Assembly: GCA_013433145.1 (NCBI GenBank)
Contig: CM024168.1
Coordinates: 15,120,868 to 15,184,867 of the forward strand
Reading direction: 5' to 3'
Length of the DNA stretch: 64,000 bases
Origin: Ascaris suum
Lineage: Eukaryota > Nematoda > Chromadorea > Rhabditida > Ascarididae
Positions 12,661-28,183 of the stretch are shown here, piece after piece. Every line of letters starts with the position of its first letter. Positions within the stretch are counted from its first letter, which is position 1. The position numbers and the translations under genes are program-made. Under the pieces are notes generated by a model that was not told the origin of the DNA, did no database searches, and saw nothing but the letters and a program-made list of their open reading frames with translations.

Positions 12661-13043
12661 GAGAGAATGGAAGACGACAAGCTGTCATATGTCATTTAGG
12701 GCACTAGCAAGATCCAATGCACGATCAATCCGTAAGTATTAATAGAAGATGCCAGTGATAAATTGAATCGTGGAGAAAACGCAATCAACTCAGTGAACGG
12801 TTCTCAATTAACAATGATGATTCGGTTAATGTGCGTTAATGAAATTTCAAAAGCAATGTCAGCTTTGGCAGCTATTCATCAAAGAGAATTTAATTAAACC
12901 TCAAATATCGTTTACCTTCCTCTTCGATGTTATTTACCGAACGCATACGACGGTAATCTTCAAGGATGGTATCAAAATGAATTTGTTCAGCCGATAATGA
13001 ATAGAGGGTGCATAAGATACTAAGTGAGAAATCGCTGCGAACA

Positions 13044-13131
13044 GGAATCTTGCCGTTAAGTGAATCTAAAGAATCTTGCCGTTAAGTGAATAATGAATCT
13101 AAAGAACAAGTTGGAGATGCCGTTAAGTGAA
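13044..13131. repeat. Short tandem repeat, three 14-bp copies
   Basis: The word TGCCGTTAAGTGAA occurs at 13051-13064, 13077-13090 and 13118-13131, with AATCTAAAGAA between copies. It looks like recent slippage or segmental duplication. Confidence 0.85.
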
Positions 13132-13327
13132 CGAAAGCCTGCTCTGAACAGATTCGGGAGGCCTAATAAGTCAACGTGATGTGATCGAAAGCTACTGTTA
13201 AACAAAAGCAGAACACAGTTGAGTGATGTTCGAAACGTCGCATCTTTTCCTTGAGAGTTAGCTACCATCTGAACCTCATTTCGAAAACAATATCAAGACT
13301 CTTGCATCACAGTCAGGCGGCTCACAG

Positions 13328-13430
13328 ATGCTTAGACGTAGAAAAGCTAACTGTATCACTCATCAGCTGCGATAGTTTTATGCTTGGACGTAAAAAAAAA
13401 TTATTGTAACACTCATCAACAGTTATGCAA
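13328..13430. repeat. Imperfect 52-bp direct repeat, two copies
   Basis: ATGCTTAGACGTA...CACTCATCAGC at 13328 recurs as ATGCTTGGACGTA...CACTCATCAAC at 13380, with an A-run expansion in the second copy. Confidence 0.75.
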
Positions 13431-14682
13431 TGTTCAAAATTAGGATTTGGCTACATATTACTGCAATAGCAACAAAAGGTATTGTAGGAGTGATAAATCA
13501 CTGCGCTACGCTAATTGATAGGCTTAGAAAATGTAGCCATACTGGTGAACGAAGCGTTCTTCATAAGTTGAGCAATATGTTTTCTTTTGAACAGTGCTGA
13601 ATCCTGAAATTAATTAAATAACGTGAGGAGAAGCCAATCGAACGAATGCTCAAATTGTTTGCTGCAGGAAACAACGTACAGACTGCGGCGACATTAGATT
13701 TATGCACGCGAAAAGTAGCACACTGAGAAGGAATTGATGCAACCATAAAGTCATCTTCATCAATAACCAAAAAAAAATGACTCCTATCATCGCCCCATCG
13801 ATAACCTCTTTCATACCTCTCTTGCCCACATATGTTCATTTTGATGAGAGAAATTGTTTTAAAAAAACTCCTAGCTTCTTGTATTAGAAAAAAAAAACAT
13901 TCGTTTCAGTAGAATAAATATACGAAGACAACTTGACGTTCATAATCATCATGTACACTTCGATAAACGCAAAAATGGCACCAAAAGATTGGAATAAATC
14001 GCGCAAATGAATAGAAAAATTTTGTTCCTAATAACATTCGCGATGCTGCTAAAAATCTATTGCGTTCTTATGTAGTTTTTGACGAAGAAAAACAAATGAT
14101 TTATCATATTTTATTCAAAAGAACCACAGATTACATGATTTTCTATGATTATAATCCACATTGTATGAATAGACAATTGTTTTGAATCACAGAGCACATT
14201 CAAGTATCGTAGATCTCATGCACAGATTTCGTCTCACTCTGAATCTGGGAACTAAATACCAGGATGTAGCTAACTGGCTCTTCTGGAGAGATGACCTATC
14301 GCACCGCTCACTGCTATGTCAACGCGGATGTTGAATTAAAAAGTTTTACGTGAAGCTGTATTACTCAAGCACAAACACTATAAAAGTAATATTTTATTGA
14401 CGGAGCTTCATTCTCAAAGAAGGTGTCTTCCACGTTTTCTGTACAACTATCAGCTATCATAACTCCAACGAAAATTGCATTTTGCTTAAACTCAAATCAC
14501 TTCATAGGAAGAACAATAAGATGTATATCGCTGCAAAATGACTGGAAAAACCATTCAAACGGTTATTTAATCACTAATGCTTTGATATTCTTCCATCAAG
14601 TTTGGCTGAAGATAATTTTCAGATCTGTTCTCATTGAAATGGGCGGAAGCGAAGGAGAGGGAAATGATCGTACCCAGGACCA

Positions 14683-15008
14683 ATAAATGTAATACTTGGC
14701 TTGCGAGGTGGTTGCTTATGAAGTTTTGGACTCACTTTTATAGATTAATGAAGAAAATGATGCGATCTGCTCGAATATTGAAGACGAGAACATTTTCTGG
14801 TGTACTTTTTAAAAAGACATCGTTAGAGAAAATGTTCTCTTTTAAAAAAAAGTACACCAGAAAAGTAACGATGTCTTTTTAAAAAGTACACCAGAAAATG
14901 TTCTCGTCTTCAATATTCGGGCAGATCGCATCATTTTCTTCATTAATCTATAAAAGTGAGTCCAAAACTTCATAAGCAACCACCTCGTAAGCCAAGTATT
15001 ACATTTAT
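14683..15008. mobile_element. Foldback MITE, 143-bp arms, TA-flanked
   Basis: Bases 14683-14825 are the reverse complement of 14866-15008 over all 143 positions without a gap and with about two mismatches, around a 40-bp loop. The ends read AATGTAATACTTGGC..., and a TA stands at each edge (14684-14685 and 15006-15007), as expected for a Tc1/mariner-type TA target-site duplication. It contains no transposase. The loop repeats part of the right arm (GTACACCAGAAAA), a sign of internal rearrangement. Transcribed, it would fold into a near-perfect long hairpin. Minor open frames inside the arms are incidental. Confidence 0.85.
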
Positions 15009-18000
15009 AACGATGGATGTCGCCAAAGAATGGATAGTGGAAACACACAACGGTTAAAATTTTGCTTGATAGGAATAAAGAAGATTGGCGAAGTTTTGAC
15101 TATACAGTAGCGCTTTTTCTATAAGACTAGATACGTTTGATGCTTGAAATATAATTCGCTATGAGGTGAAACGACACAGTTCAACGACTACACTGAAAGC
15201 GAAACAAACAATCGAAGACGATCGCATCGATCACCTTCACGAGCGACAGCACTGTTCCAATCTTTTCCTACATCTTACAACAACATTACTGCGGGAATCC
15301 AGAAATAAATCACAGTTCAACCTCATGTTTACGCTGATAAAGCACGACCAGTACCCAAGGTACTCAATATAGTACAGTAATTATAACTACACTTCAACTT
15401 CCCACTGGTCAGCTGGTTCAAACCATAGACAGCGCATAGTCCAAATAAGAAACTGAGGCCCGAGCGACAGTTAATGATTACAAAGGGACAAAAATAGAGT
15501 GGTTGCGTTGCGCAAGCTGCCAGGATCTGCAAACGTGAACGAAATTTTGTTATCATCTGCTCAGAAGTGAAGTGAAGAAGGAATCCGTTTTTAATCAATG
15601 AATTGCATATGAAATTTAAATTATGCGTTATATGTGATAATCATTATATGAAGCAAGAAAGCGAAAAAAATCACTCAATATCTGAACTAAGCTTTCTATA
15701 ATTTCACTGAAATGAGCGACCAACTGCAGAAACATCCAAAAACATCCTACGCTTCACAACATATTCTCTAAAAAAGCGGTCAGCTCTACAAATTCGTTGT
15801 TAAGAGTTCTCGGTTGCCCATAATTAGCGGCTGCAGAAGACAGGCAGGTATATTTTTAATGGCATATTTAAATGTGTACAACTAAACGGCACTGATTCCG
15901 TTCAATCAACAAATCTCGTCTAAGGCCCTCATGAATATAGACGACAGATGCCAACATTTAAGGATGTAATTAGCCGCAGTAGATCGCTAAATAAAGCTTC
16001 TAGAAAATGCTTTTGCAAAGAGTAAATATAAATGACGCAATTGGCGAACTCAGAACATAGTGCTACGAATACGAAACATGTTCCACCAATCACCTCTCGA
16101 CATCAACGGCCAGAATAATGTAGAATGGGTGTGAAGCAAACAACATAAGCACAGCTGTTAGTTTTCCATTGCAAATAGAAAAAAATAGTTGGCTGGAATA
16201 GCAAACAGTTTTTGCAATGATGGAAAAACGACCCCTCCCCCTCTTGGAGTGACCTCTTTTCCCTTGTCATATCATCATCAAAACTCCTCTCCCCTCTCCA
16301 CCCTCTCGCATTCGCATTAACCATCAATCGCTGCCATTAAATAATCCTCCCACGTCATTATGTTCCTCAAAAATATGGACAGGTAGCGAAATTAAATCTC
16401 CTAAAGATGTTCTTGTTGGCTGTTTTGTTAGCTGATTCACGCGTTTCTCTCCAAAAGGAGGTTCCATGAGTAGAGGATCCCGATTGCCTTACTGATCCCA
16501 TCCTCTCTCTCCTTCCCACAGTTCTCCGTCCCTCTTCAGGGAAAAATGATAAATACAACCTGCACAATATATTTTGGCAAATTGACCATTTGATTTCCAC
16601 TGGAATTTTGATGGCCCCTAATTTGTCATAATATATGCGTTCTTTGACAACAGAAGAAATGCTATATCACATATTACCGTTCTGTAGGAAATGCTGCTTA
16701 GAGCGCATGAACGAACAAACTTGTGAATACTCTTTTACTACACTTAGAAAAATCGATGCGCAACGTATAGAAAACAAAAAGACAACGTAAAGAATACTGT
16801 TGGGAACATCATTTTAACAAAGCCTTAAAATATATCTGTGGCCTTCAAGGATGGCCTCAGTTTGTTTTCAAGTGCTCAGGACAGTTCCTCCACTAAAGCA
16901 CCATATTTTTACGAACCTCGTCCATTGGGTATTTCTCCTGCTCCCGTAGGATGTCAAGAAAATATCTCTTGAAATAAAAGTTTAAAAAAACGTCGGAAAT
17001 AATGAAGAATGTGTGTGGATTTTAGTTGCAGTGGTTAAATAAAAGAACCAACTTGTGAACTTAGAACCATAAAAATAGACTCATCAGCTTTATGTTCATT
17101 TGCAAGTGTTTTCGAGGTCGCCTCCCTTGAAAGTTTTCCTTACTACAGTCAAAAATCAGAACAAAAAAAAACATCAAAGAGGAACCTAAGTTTCATAATT
17201 TACTGATTTTATTTTCTTATTTTCCTCTATCCAAACATAATTCGATATTTCCCTTTTCAAAATGAATTGTTTTATATTAATTTCATAATACATCCCGAAT
17301 AAATCAAACGGCACCTTCGTATGTATTTCGTGAAAGAAAATGATGATTCAGTATACAATCCAGGATAGGCAATGATTACTCAGTATATGCCTCAGAATAT
17401 ACAAAGTAAACTGAAGGTATACTTCAGGATAGGTAAGGTGGCACAATATATAATTCAGGATTGGCTGACCCATGAAAGTTGAAAAAAATATCTCTTAAGC
17501 TTTTTTTCATGTTTCACTGTAATGAAAGGAAATTACGTACGAACTCACACATTTCCGTGCGAAGAAGAAGCACTATCGACTGATGCATTTCACAATCAGG
17601 ACATCAACAAATAGCCGCTTTCATCTCAGTATGCTATATACCTGGCAAAAACTCAGCTTGTCCTTCATTTGCAATAAAAACAATGCAAATCTTCTAAAGT
17701 GAAAAGAAAGTTATGTGAAGAAAGCATCGTATTCGCTTGAACATAAACTTGCCCTTGAATAGAAGTTCCGTTTAAAGATGCACCCTCCACCTTTGATAGG
17801 GAATGTCTTCAAGAATTGTCCTAAAGAGCATCAGGAAGAATGCCACAATCAAAGAGTATCCAAAAAGAACAAAGTGAGAGTAATGAGGCCACGAAAAGTA
17901 CAACTATGGCACCTTAAGCGGAGGCCTATATTGAATATTAGCTCATTCTTCGCGTGTGGCCAAAAGTTGGAATGATGAAGCAGCTTCCATTCATGTAAGT

Positions 18001-20317
18001 AGGGTAATGATGAAAATCACTGGTCATACGTCAACCACAATGACATATCAAAAGGAAAGTGAAATGCACATGAGGAGAAGCGAATATTCCCATGAAAGAG
18101 GCGGTCAAGCCAGGCATACCGAGGAATGCTAAAAACGTACTCGATCGAAGTGGCTCAGTATGAGGAGCGCTGAAATTGCTCCTGTCTAAGACTGCAATGA
18201 ACTCTCGCCTTCTGCTTGCTTGTAGAACTTATGAGCGTAGAAAATAATTGAAAACTGAAGAGAAGAAGTCTTGAATTTGTGTGCATTTCCTAAGCAAATA
18301 ATAACGAAAGTAAAAAGTAAATAAACATGAAATTCAAGTTCAAATTAAGATATTGCTTTTGTGCAATAAAATCAAAAAATTACATTCGATTCATTTTCCA
18401 GCAATGACCATAGTTTGACAAAATTAATTGCAACGTAATTCTAGAAGTATTATAGCAATTCCTCAAGAATTCTTGATCACTGAAGCACCATGATTAATTC
18501 TGCTATTAAAGAATTGAAGCAATCGGTGATATCTCTCAAGAACAAAGAAGTAACGATTCAAGTAATTCGGTTTGATGCGCAAGTTTCCTCACACAATGCG
18601 TTTGAATAAAACAGCATACATTGAGTAATATTGTTCGATGCATAAGCAAAAAAGAAATTTTGATGGGATAAAAAGCACTCTAAAATTCGACTAGCAAAAT
18701 CGTTTTAGCGGATTTGTTTTCCACTTATTCATTTATTTATTCAACAGATAGCTGAGCAGTGATCGCCAAAATTCTAGCGCTTTATAAATCAGCAGCCAAT
18801 TTGTTGGTAAACATAAACTGCTCGTCAGAAAAGACCTGTTTGAAGCAATTCGGTCGTCAAATGTCATAAATTTGCAATGGAATGAAAATTGAGCATCTCG
18901 AAGAAATCCAATTTGTTATCTACTTAGTACATAACGCACCTACAAAAGGAGAAGCAATTTAGATGAGATATTTGCACGTGATGAAGCTTTCATTTGAGAA
19001 GTAAATTAGTGCTGCAAACATCTATGATACTTAACGGTAGTGTTAAGGTAAGGTTTCTAGTTGATGCTTCATTTCTTAAATAAAATACATTTTCACAGAT
19101 ATAATAGGAAAACAGATTGATCAGAATTAATGAACTGTTACGTGTAATCGAATCATCATAATTTTACTTTAAGATTTATTCATCATTGATGATCGCTCGA
19201 CGAAAAGAAACACTGCAAAAAATTCAAAATTTTTTTCAACGAAATTACCAAAGGTCGTCAGATGTATCATTAATTTTCTATGTAGTTGCTCTCATATTCT
19301 CCAGGGATCACTAGTTACCTTGGATTTTATGACGTGAAAAAATTTTTTCCTCCGGTGAATGAATTTTTCTTCTCGATTGTTTTACTTTGCTCATTTTCTG
19401 AGGTTTTCTTCGTTGCTCATTATATTTTCGCTATTATCATAGTTATGTGAGAGAAACACAGAGCTGTGCAACAATGACGTAAGAACAGCAAGTAAAATCC
19501 GGTTATAGTTATAGAGGAACTTTCGAGTTCGAAGCAAGTGTCGGTTGTTCATTTTTATCGAAATCAACCAATCTGCCTAATCGTGGTCAATTTTTTTTCG
19601 TATGCAGATAACATTTCGATGTGGCATTAGAACAATATGTTAAAAGTTTGCTTGCAAAAATTACTCTACGTCTATGTCCATAGCAACAACTTCTCGGTTG
19701 CAGAACAGTGAAGTCAGTCCATATTTTTGCATTCTTCACCGCCAAATTATGTAAGTTTGCAAAACAAAATATCTATTTCAAGTTAATTGTGATACTTCGA
19801 GCGAAATGTACGCCCTCAACGCTTGCAAGGCTCATGAAGAAAATGTCAACGAGCAATCAAAAAAAAAGTAGAAATATTCGCTATCGTCTCTATGAAGAGC
19901 TTATCAGACCGTAAAACACGATTCTAACGACATTTTTCGAGTGATCTATTGCACTATCAACCGTTGTGCGAACGAGAGATTCACCTCCACCATTTTGAGC
20001 ACCGAATGAAAAATATTTGAGACGGATTAATGCAATGTAGAGGAAACACACCTGTGCAGCTGTCACGTCATTTGCTTTTCTGCCACGGTTAACTGAAAAG
20101 CAGTTTTCGAAAGCCGCGAATAAAAAGTTAAAATATGGGAAGAAATTGTTCGTATTTCAAATATTCCACCCACTGTTAAAATCGTCAGCAAAAAATTCGA
20201 TGTAACAGAGAAGTCCTACCGATGTAAGAGCGCAAAAATTCTTGATATATTAAGATGCTTACCATATCCTTAAAAGTTGTTGATGAATGGGATTACATTA
20301 AGGTATAGGACGTTAAC
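15009..20317. other. Long intron-like stretch
   Basis: About 5.3 kb with no well-supported exon. Open frames at 15166-15372 (plus), 15329-15598 (minus), 16103-16600 (minus, in C/T-rich sequence) and 17778-17975 (plus) lack paired splice sites or lie in low-complexity DNA. A GTAAGT follows the last at about 17997, but no matching acceptor is clear. It contains the degenerate repeat at 17351-17464. Confidence 0.35.
17351..17464. repeat. Three diverged copies of an 18-20 bp word
   Basis: GTATACAATCCAGGATAGG (17351), GGTATACTTCAGGATAGG (17416) and CAATATATAATTCAGGATTG (17444) share TATAyAATyCAGGATwGG. The spacing is uneven (65 then 28 bp), so this is a clustered motif rather than a clean tandem array. 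Confidence 0.6.
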
Positions 20318-20368
20318 GTATGACGATGTGCAAACTGCGCCACAACTTTTGCTTCGGTGATTGCCGAA
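20318..20368 (-). CDS. Candidate short exon
   Basis: Minus strand, strong acceptor GCGATTATTTCAG. The frame SAITEAKVVAQFAHRH starts after one base and ends in phase 2 at a GTTAAC donor, which is not a good consensus. The one-base start fits the two bases left by the exon at 20846-20896, giving ...FWH-R-SAITEAK across the junction. Two other frames are open for part of the way. No family recognised. Confidence 0.4.
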
Positions 20369-20845
20369 CTGAAATAATCGCATAGAAGTGCCCAAACACA
20401 TGAACATAGGGGTGCAAAATCGCCGCGGTCTGTTTTCTAAATGGTATTTATCCGCAGAAGTATAGAACAAAATACCGATTATCAATTAACTGCTTAACAC
20501 CACCAACTGTCCTCAATACCACTATACAACACTGTATGGGTGACTTTGCATACGTTTATTAAAATTTTGCATAGCGTGTAAAAACTACGGAAAGTTGATT
20601 TTTTTTGCAAAGGTGCATTGTGAGAAAATATGCTATACCTATAAGTTGTTTGACTTATGTTTACATCGTGTTCAAGTGTGCATATATATGCATAAGGCTC
20701 TATCTGTGTGTTTATTTATGGTAATGACATCTCGCCGATTTAATGCATATCACTGCACATAATCTCATCAAGTATTCGGTGCCATTCATCAATATGCTAT
20801 AAAGCTTGTAAGGAAAATTTGTTATTTTAGTGGTCGTCGAATTAC

Positions 20846-20896
20846 CGATGCCAAAATTTGCCAGACAAATCGGTTCTATTATAAAATCTTTTGTCG
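20846..20896 (-). CDS. Candidate short exon with N-glycosylation motif
   Basis: Minus strand, acceptor CACATTTGAAAACAG, donor GTAATT. The frame DKRFYNRTDLSGKFWH contains an N-R-T sequon, which would suit an extracellular segment. It starts after one base and ends in phase 2, matching the next exon downstream. The short length keeps the confidence moderate. Confidence 0.42.
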
Positions 20897-21840
20897 CTGT
20901 TTTCAAATGTGTGAAAAAAAAAGAAGTGGTCGAGTCGGACGAATTGCTGCAAAGGCACATCTCATAACAGCGTTGCTGATACACTTTTCTGAGAGAAATC
21001 AATGACCCCGAGCGAAAAGAAAATATTCATTTAAATTAACCATTAAATAATATTGTTCAATTCCGCTAATGAGATCCGAAAAAATTTTATCCATTAGAGG
21101 ACTTATAGACAAAACTCTCGAATAGGTGCTATTTCTTCAAATTATTACTCTCATGGGAAATTATGGAATACTAGAAAAAAATATTATTTGATAGCTAAAG
21201 CATTTTTCATTTATCGGTGACCAGACAATTCGGTACAGCGGAAACTTGTTCAACACAAAATCTGCGTTGCAACAGTGATCATATCTTAAATGAAAATTTC
21301 CTCGCTCTTCTCTTCTTCTTCTTCGTTTTTGGTCTGCTTCGCCTATCCGCCAAGAAATCAACAACATTTAGTTTTTGGGAACACAAATAAGGTTTTTTTC
21401 ATTGCTTTGATCAAATATTCCGCTAGGAATTCGAAGCCGTTTACTGCATAGCCGTTGATGCATTTACAATTTGAAAAATTAACTTACAAGTTATTAATAA
21501 AACAGAGAGGAACAGAATATCACAACAATAAAAACAGTCTAGAAAATATATTCAATACATATATGTATTTGTATATTATTTTGCCTCATAGAGAGAAAAG
21601 ACCTAAAAATGCGCGAAGTATCAAACATACGAGCAAAATTATGATTTAATTCGTTGACGGTAGCAACGATTGCGCTGGAAACGTATAAAGAAAAGGATAC
21701 TCAATGGCCTACTCAAACGATGAAAACTTCCTTCACACTTGTTGAAATCTCCAGCAATTAGCTAAGATTGACTTGTCCAAAGACCATCCTGATAAGTTAT
21801 CAATTGAAGCATACTTCTAAACTACTGCAACAAGTCAGGT

Positions 21841-22140
21841 GCGCCAAGCACACGATGCTCGTCGAGGGGAGAGAACCTCATTCGAGACTGACGGCGAGCA
21901 CATAGCTGTAGAAAGCATTGCGAGCGACATACCGTTGGGACTCCGCGGCGAAGACGTTTGCTGTGACGCGGAAACCTACGGAAAAATAAGGGAGCAATTT
22001 GCAGGGTACACCACTTAAGGGAAAGTTAACTTGGTGGGAATCTAACCGGAAAAAGTGAGGAGATTGCTCCCCTGAAGGGGCCTCTTTTTCAGACCTAATC
22101 GAGCAGGCCAAGATCCTGGAGCATCCTAGCCGAAAATACT
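21841..22140. repeat. GC-rich island, probable interspersed element
   Basis: About 300 bp clearly richer in GC than its surroundings, with sharp edges. A 77-codon frame is open on the minus strand at 21878-22111 without good splice sites. I infer an inserted repeat because of the base composition and lack of gene context; no terminal repeat or target duplication is obvious, so a lost exon or other origin is possible. Confidence 0.35.
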
Positions 22141-22373
22141 AAGCGGACAAGCATGCATGCAAACATCATCACAAATACGAATAGACGATGTCGCGGCACT
22201 GTAGAATGCGAATTTGTGCAAAACGATTATTTGCTTTTCGGAATTCACTCATTTATACTTTCTGCAAAATATTAGTATTTTCTATTAGCGTTCAAAAATT
22301 CGTTAACAGTTACCGCCCTCTATAACATAGATCTCGTTATGCTCTACCAGGTAGTGACACTGACTTCCAGCCA

Positions 22374-22386
22374 CCCCCCCCCCCCC
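22374..22386. repeat. Poly-C tract, C13
   Basis: Thirteen consecutive C residues on the plus strand in AT-rich DNA. Confidence 0.95.
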
Positions 22387-24795
22387 GTTAATTCTAAAAT
22401 AGATATATAAAAGCGCTCAACTTCTAACACCTTACGACTGCACAAAATTTGGAAATTTCCTCAACAATTCTATCCTCTTAGCATCGCTGTATGTGACACT
22501 TAAATAGCTACCCACATAACAAATTAAATATGCCTTTGGGACAGTTTGATGTTTCATGAGATTCAAAAATCAAAGGGATGGAAAAAATAGTCGGCTGTCA
22601 AAGCCGTTTAGAATAGTTAGACACTAAGGGATATTGACAGCGCAATCGTTGTTGATATGCACATGCTAATGTTGACATGATGTGAACCGAATAGGCGAAG
22701 CAACAAATTAACTGAATGTGTCATTCTATTTTCGGAAGACGTAGAGCGCTCAACAGGACTAATACCGATGTATTTTAGGTGTGAATATTAACACATTTCC
22801 GATCCGATTAGAGTGGTTGTTTTTCTCGGCGAAAAATTTCTGTTAAAGAAAAACGTATGCAAATATTTTGTTACTTTCTCCACAAGACAGTTGCGCCATT
22901 GTTAAAAGTTAGTATCAACGAAGCACATCTCGAACTACATAGCCTGTTCTCTCACATGTCACATCTTCTTTTCTATTATTGAGGTATCTTTTGGAGAAAA
23001 TAGCATGTGTCCTTTACTGCGCACCCTTTAGGAGGATTATAACGATAACTATCAAAAATCCTAGAAAATACTCGTTTCTTTAGCTATGAAGTGCTCATCA
23101 CAACAATCCACTGGCTGTTTAATGTGACAGTGTTGTCATATACATGGAAGAAAGATGTTTTAACGCAAGACAAACTGTATTCATAAAGGGGTGGGATGGA
23201 GAGACGGAGGAGTGAAAATAGCCATAAAGGAAGAAAGCACTCTTTCAAGGACCACAACAACAAAAATTATATTTGAGGTAATTCGTTTAAATAGAAGTGT
23301 ACTAGTGTACTATTTGAAGAACATATATGTGGATGAATTTTCCTCGCTCTCTCCTCTTCGAAAATTTTTCATTGCCCTTTGGAAAATTTCCACAACTTGT
23401 CTATGCTATCACACGGCAAGTGATACACGGAGTGATCTTCAATCTCTAAAGAGCGCTGTATACGAGAGAACTAAAATATGTTCAAAGATTATAACGTATA
23501 TTTAAAAAAAGGTTAATCTCACATCTAAGCTTCACGTCTGCAGTACGTAATAAGCGAAGTAGCTAATATCTTCGGTGGTAAATATCATCTCTTAGGCAAA
23601 AAGTTATGGTGCAGTAGTCATCCGATGACTTTTGCGACCTTTGATATACCATTTGCGTCATTAAATGCTCTACTTATATTGTGTGTATGGCACTTTCCAG
23701 AAATTTCAAAAAGCTTCAGAATTAAACGACAATTAAGAAAGACTTTTAGCTGCATAAGAACAAAAGCAATGCCAAATCAACTAAGCAATATAATAGAGAA
23801 TATGGAATTAAACAATGGAAAGGCAAATGCTCAATTTATGAGGAAATAGACGACAGCAACTAATGGATGTTAAAGCCATAACGATAAACAGATTTCAGTA
23901 AATTCAACTCCAACCAATTATGACAGAAAAGCAATGCTGTTTGTTGGAAATCATGCTACATTCTACTGGAAGGCTTTTTTTTTTGAGGATATAAATTTTT
24001 GATTTCCAAAATTTTAACGAGAAATCTCAAAGCTTTAAGTGCATTGGTTAAGAATTTTGTGAAATGAGGCAATAATATATCAATCAAACAATTCCATTTT
24101 TCCACACCTAAGAGAAAAAATATATGAGCAGCAAATTCGATAGGAAGAGATTATAGCGAATCATTGCATAAATGATGAAATTCTTGAAGTTGATTAAATA
24201 TATATTATAAAATATTCGAAGAGAATTCGTCTAATTACTCAATAAATGGAACGAATAAGGTAGAAAAAGTGTCCGATGCGCAAATTTGCTCATATCATGA
24301 AATTCTCGGAATTAATAAAAGATCTAAATAATGCGACTATATTTTGATCGATGCTAATAACTTCAGCATCAAAAAAACAAGAATGCAAACTTTAGACGCT
24401 TAGAGAAAATTCCAAACGATTTTAGATAAATGCATAAAACTTCTTGAGAACGTATTCAAACACGTAACTCCAAATTATAGATTATCTTACCGTAATATCA
24501 ACTTAAAATATGACTCAAACGCATTAATCGTTACTTTTTGGCAACTTGTTAGGAGTAGCAAGAAGTATTCAAAATGAGAAGGCGATAATTACTGTTGTTT
24601 TAATAGAAGCTGCTCAATGGGGTCCTCTTTCGAAAATTGCCCGGTGTTACGCGTGCGCGATCTTAGATATCCCTGTGACTGTCGGAGAGCGACAACTTCC
24701 GAAAGTTTCTCTCCGATCGAAATGAATAAGATTCGATCGATCCGACACAATGAATTTCGAGGTGAAGCAAGTAGGCCAACGGACAGACAGATTAC

Positions 24796-24923
24796 CTCGT
24801 TTATTGCAGTTTTCACACGGCAAAGATATGAGGGGCCCACTTCTTTATATGCTACAGAGTGCCTTTGCATATGTACATTTGCTTCTCTGCAGGTCTGGCA
24901 ATCAAATGCTTTAACCATTGGAA
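24796..24923 (-). CDS. Candidate exon, Cys-containing
   Basis: Minus strand, acceptor TTTCGCACTGCAG, donor GTAATC. Forty-two codons, with a C-x-x-C pair early (FDCQTC) and a third Cys near the end. It lies in a GC-richer block (24589-25014) where frames on both strands are open (141 codons minus, 116 plus), which weakens the call: the block could be a mobile-element remnant. No zinc finger or other domain can be completed from the visible cysteines. Confidence 0.35.
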
Positions 24924-25426
24924 CTGCAGTGCGAAATTCGACGGGTGCAATCTGCGCCCTATTCTGACATTCTCGCCAAAAGAGCAACCTTCCCAGATAC
25001 GCTTTTGGAGGCATGCCTCCAAAACTACCGTTCTATCACGAAAGTACTCGCCATTTCATAACCACTCAAATTTACTGAACTGAAGCACATTTGTTGAAGC
25101 CATCAGACTCAGAATCCCGCTGCATCGACGGTTTCTTTGCGGAACGTTTACTTGAATAAGTTAAGATGGGTTGACGGAAGAAAATCCATTGTTTCTATGT
25201 GGCCTCGTCTCCAAGGTAAACTCCAAAAAATGAATGGAATAAGTGCGAGAAATGCAGTTAAGCAAATTTCAATGTTTTCGCTAAATAAGTAGGTAACGGT
25301 GTGATAAAATTTTCAACCGGGGCATGAGAATTTGCTCGCTCACACGAACAAAGCGGAAACAAAGTAGATATTTATAAAACAGAAAATTTTCACCAAATGA
25401 GAACATGCGAAAGCAATCGCACTCAC

Positions 25427-25476
25427 CTTCTCTCTTCCGCCGATTAATCAAATAGACATCGAAAATTGTTGACATT
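25427..25476 (-). CDS. Candidate 50-bp exon
   Basis: Perfect GTGAGT donor on the minus strand after AGAGAAG. The frame MSTIFDVYLINRRKRE begins after one base at an acceptor TATTGCCAAG and ends in phase 1, with a basic cluster at its end. Another frame is open further upstream from a better acceptor (TTGATTTCAG near 25571) but stops before the donor. Confidence 0.38.
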
Positions 25477-27935
<2,459 letters not shown>

Positions 27936-28105
27936 CCCCTCCCTCCTTCTCCCTCCAATGAAGTCCATTCCCGTTATCTATTCTTGTCTGAAGTGTTTCG
28001 CACACATGTCTTCCGTTCTGAAGCCGGTCTTTAACGAAAAGCACAGGACACGCATGCTTATTTGTCGCGATTTCACGATTAAACGTAGAAACTACTTTAT
28101 CGTCT
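27936..28105 (-). CDS. Well-supported coding exon, function unknown
   Basis: Minus strand, acceptor TTTTGGAATTCAAAAG, perfect donor GTAAGT. The 56-codon frame is the only open one of three. The peptide is a normal mix with two cysteines (NKHACPVLF... and GRHVCETL...), some 17 residues apart, and ends in a Gly/Glu/Lys stretch. It starts after one base and ends in phase 1. Among the central candidates this is one of the clearest, from length and donor quality. No family recognised; two cysteines could form a disulphide in an extracellular protein. Confidence 0.6.
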
Positions 28106-28183
28106 CTTTTGAATTCCAAAATAATTCATGACATCCATGTAGCCGAAGTTATTGATGTTGGGATGCTTCTTTTGCAGGAATAC

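Larger units (their letters stand above)
20897..24588. other. Intron-like sequence
   Basis: No firm exon. It holds the GC-richer patch at 21841-22140 (listed separately) and a C13 run at 22374-22386. Open frames at 23191-23505 (plus) and 23625-23849 (plus) have no splice support. Confidence 0.35.

Noticed and set aside
16103..16600. Minus-strand frames in C/T-rich DNA, with an AAG...GTAAGG pair near 16490-16545
   Set aside because: All three frames are open between the two sites because of purine-rich low complexity, so there is no frame evidence.
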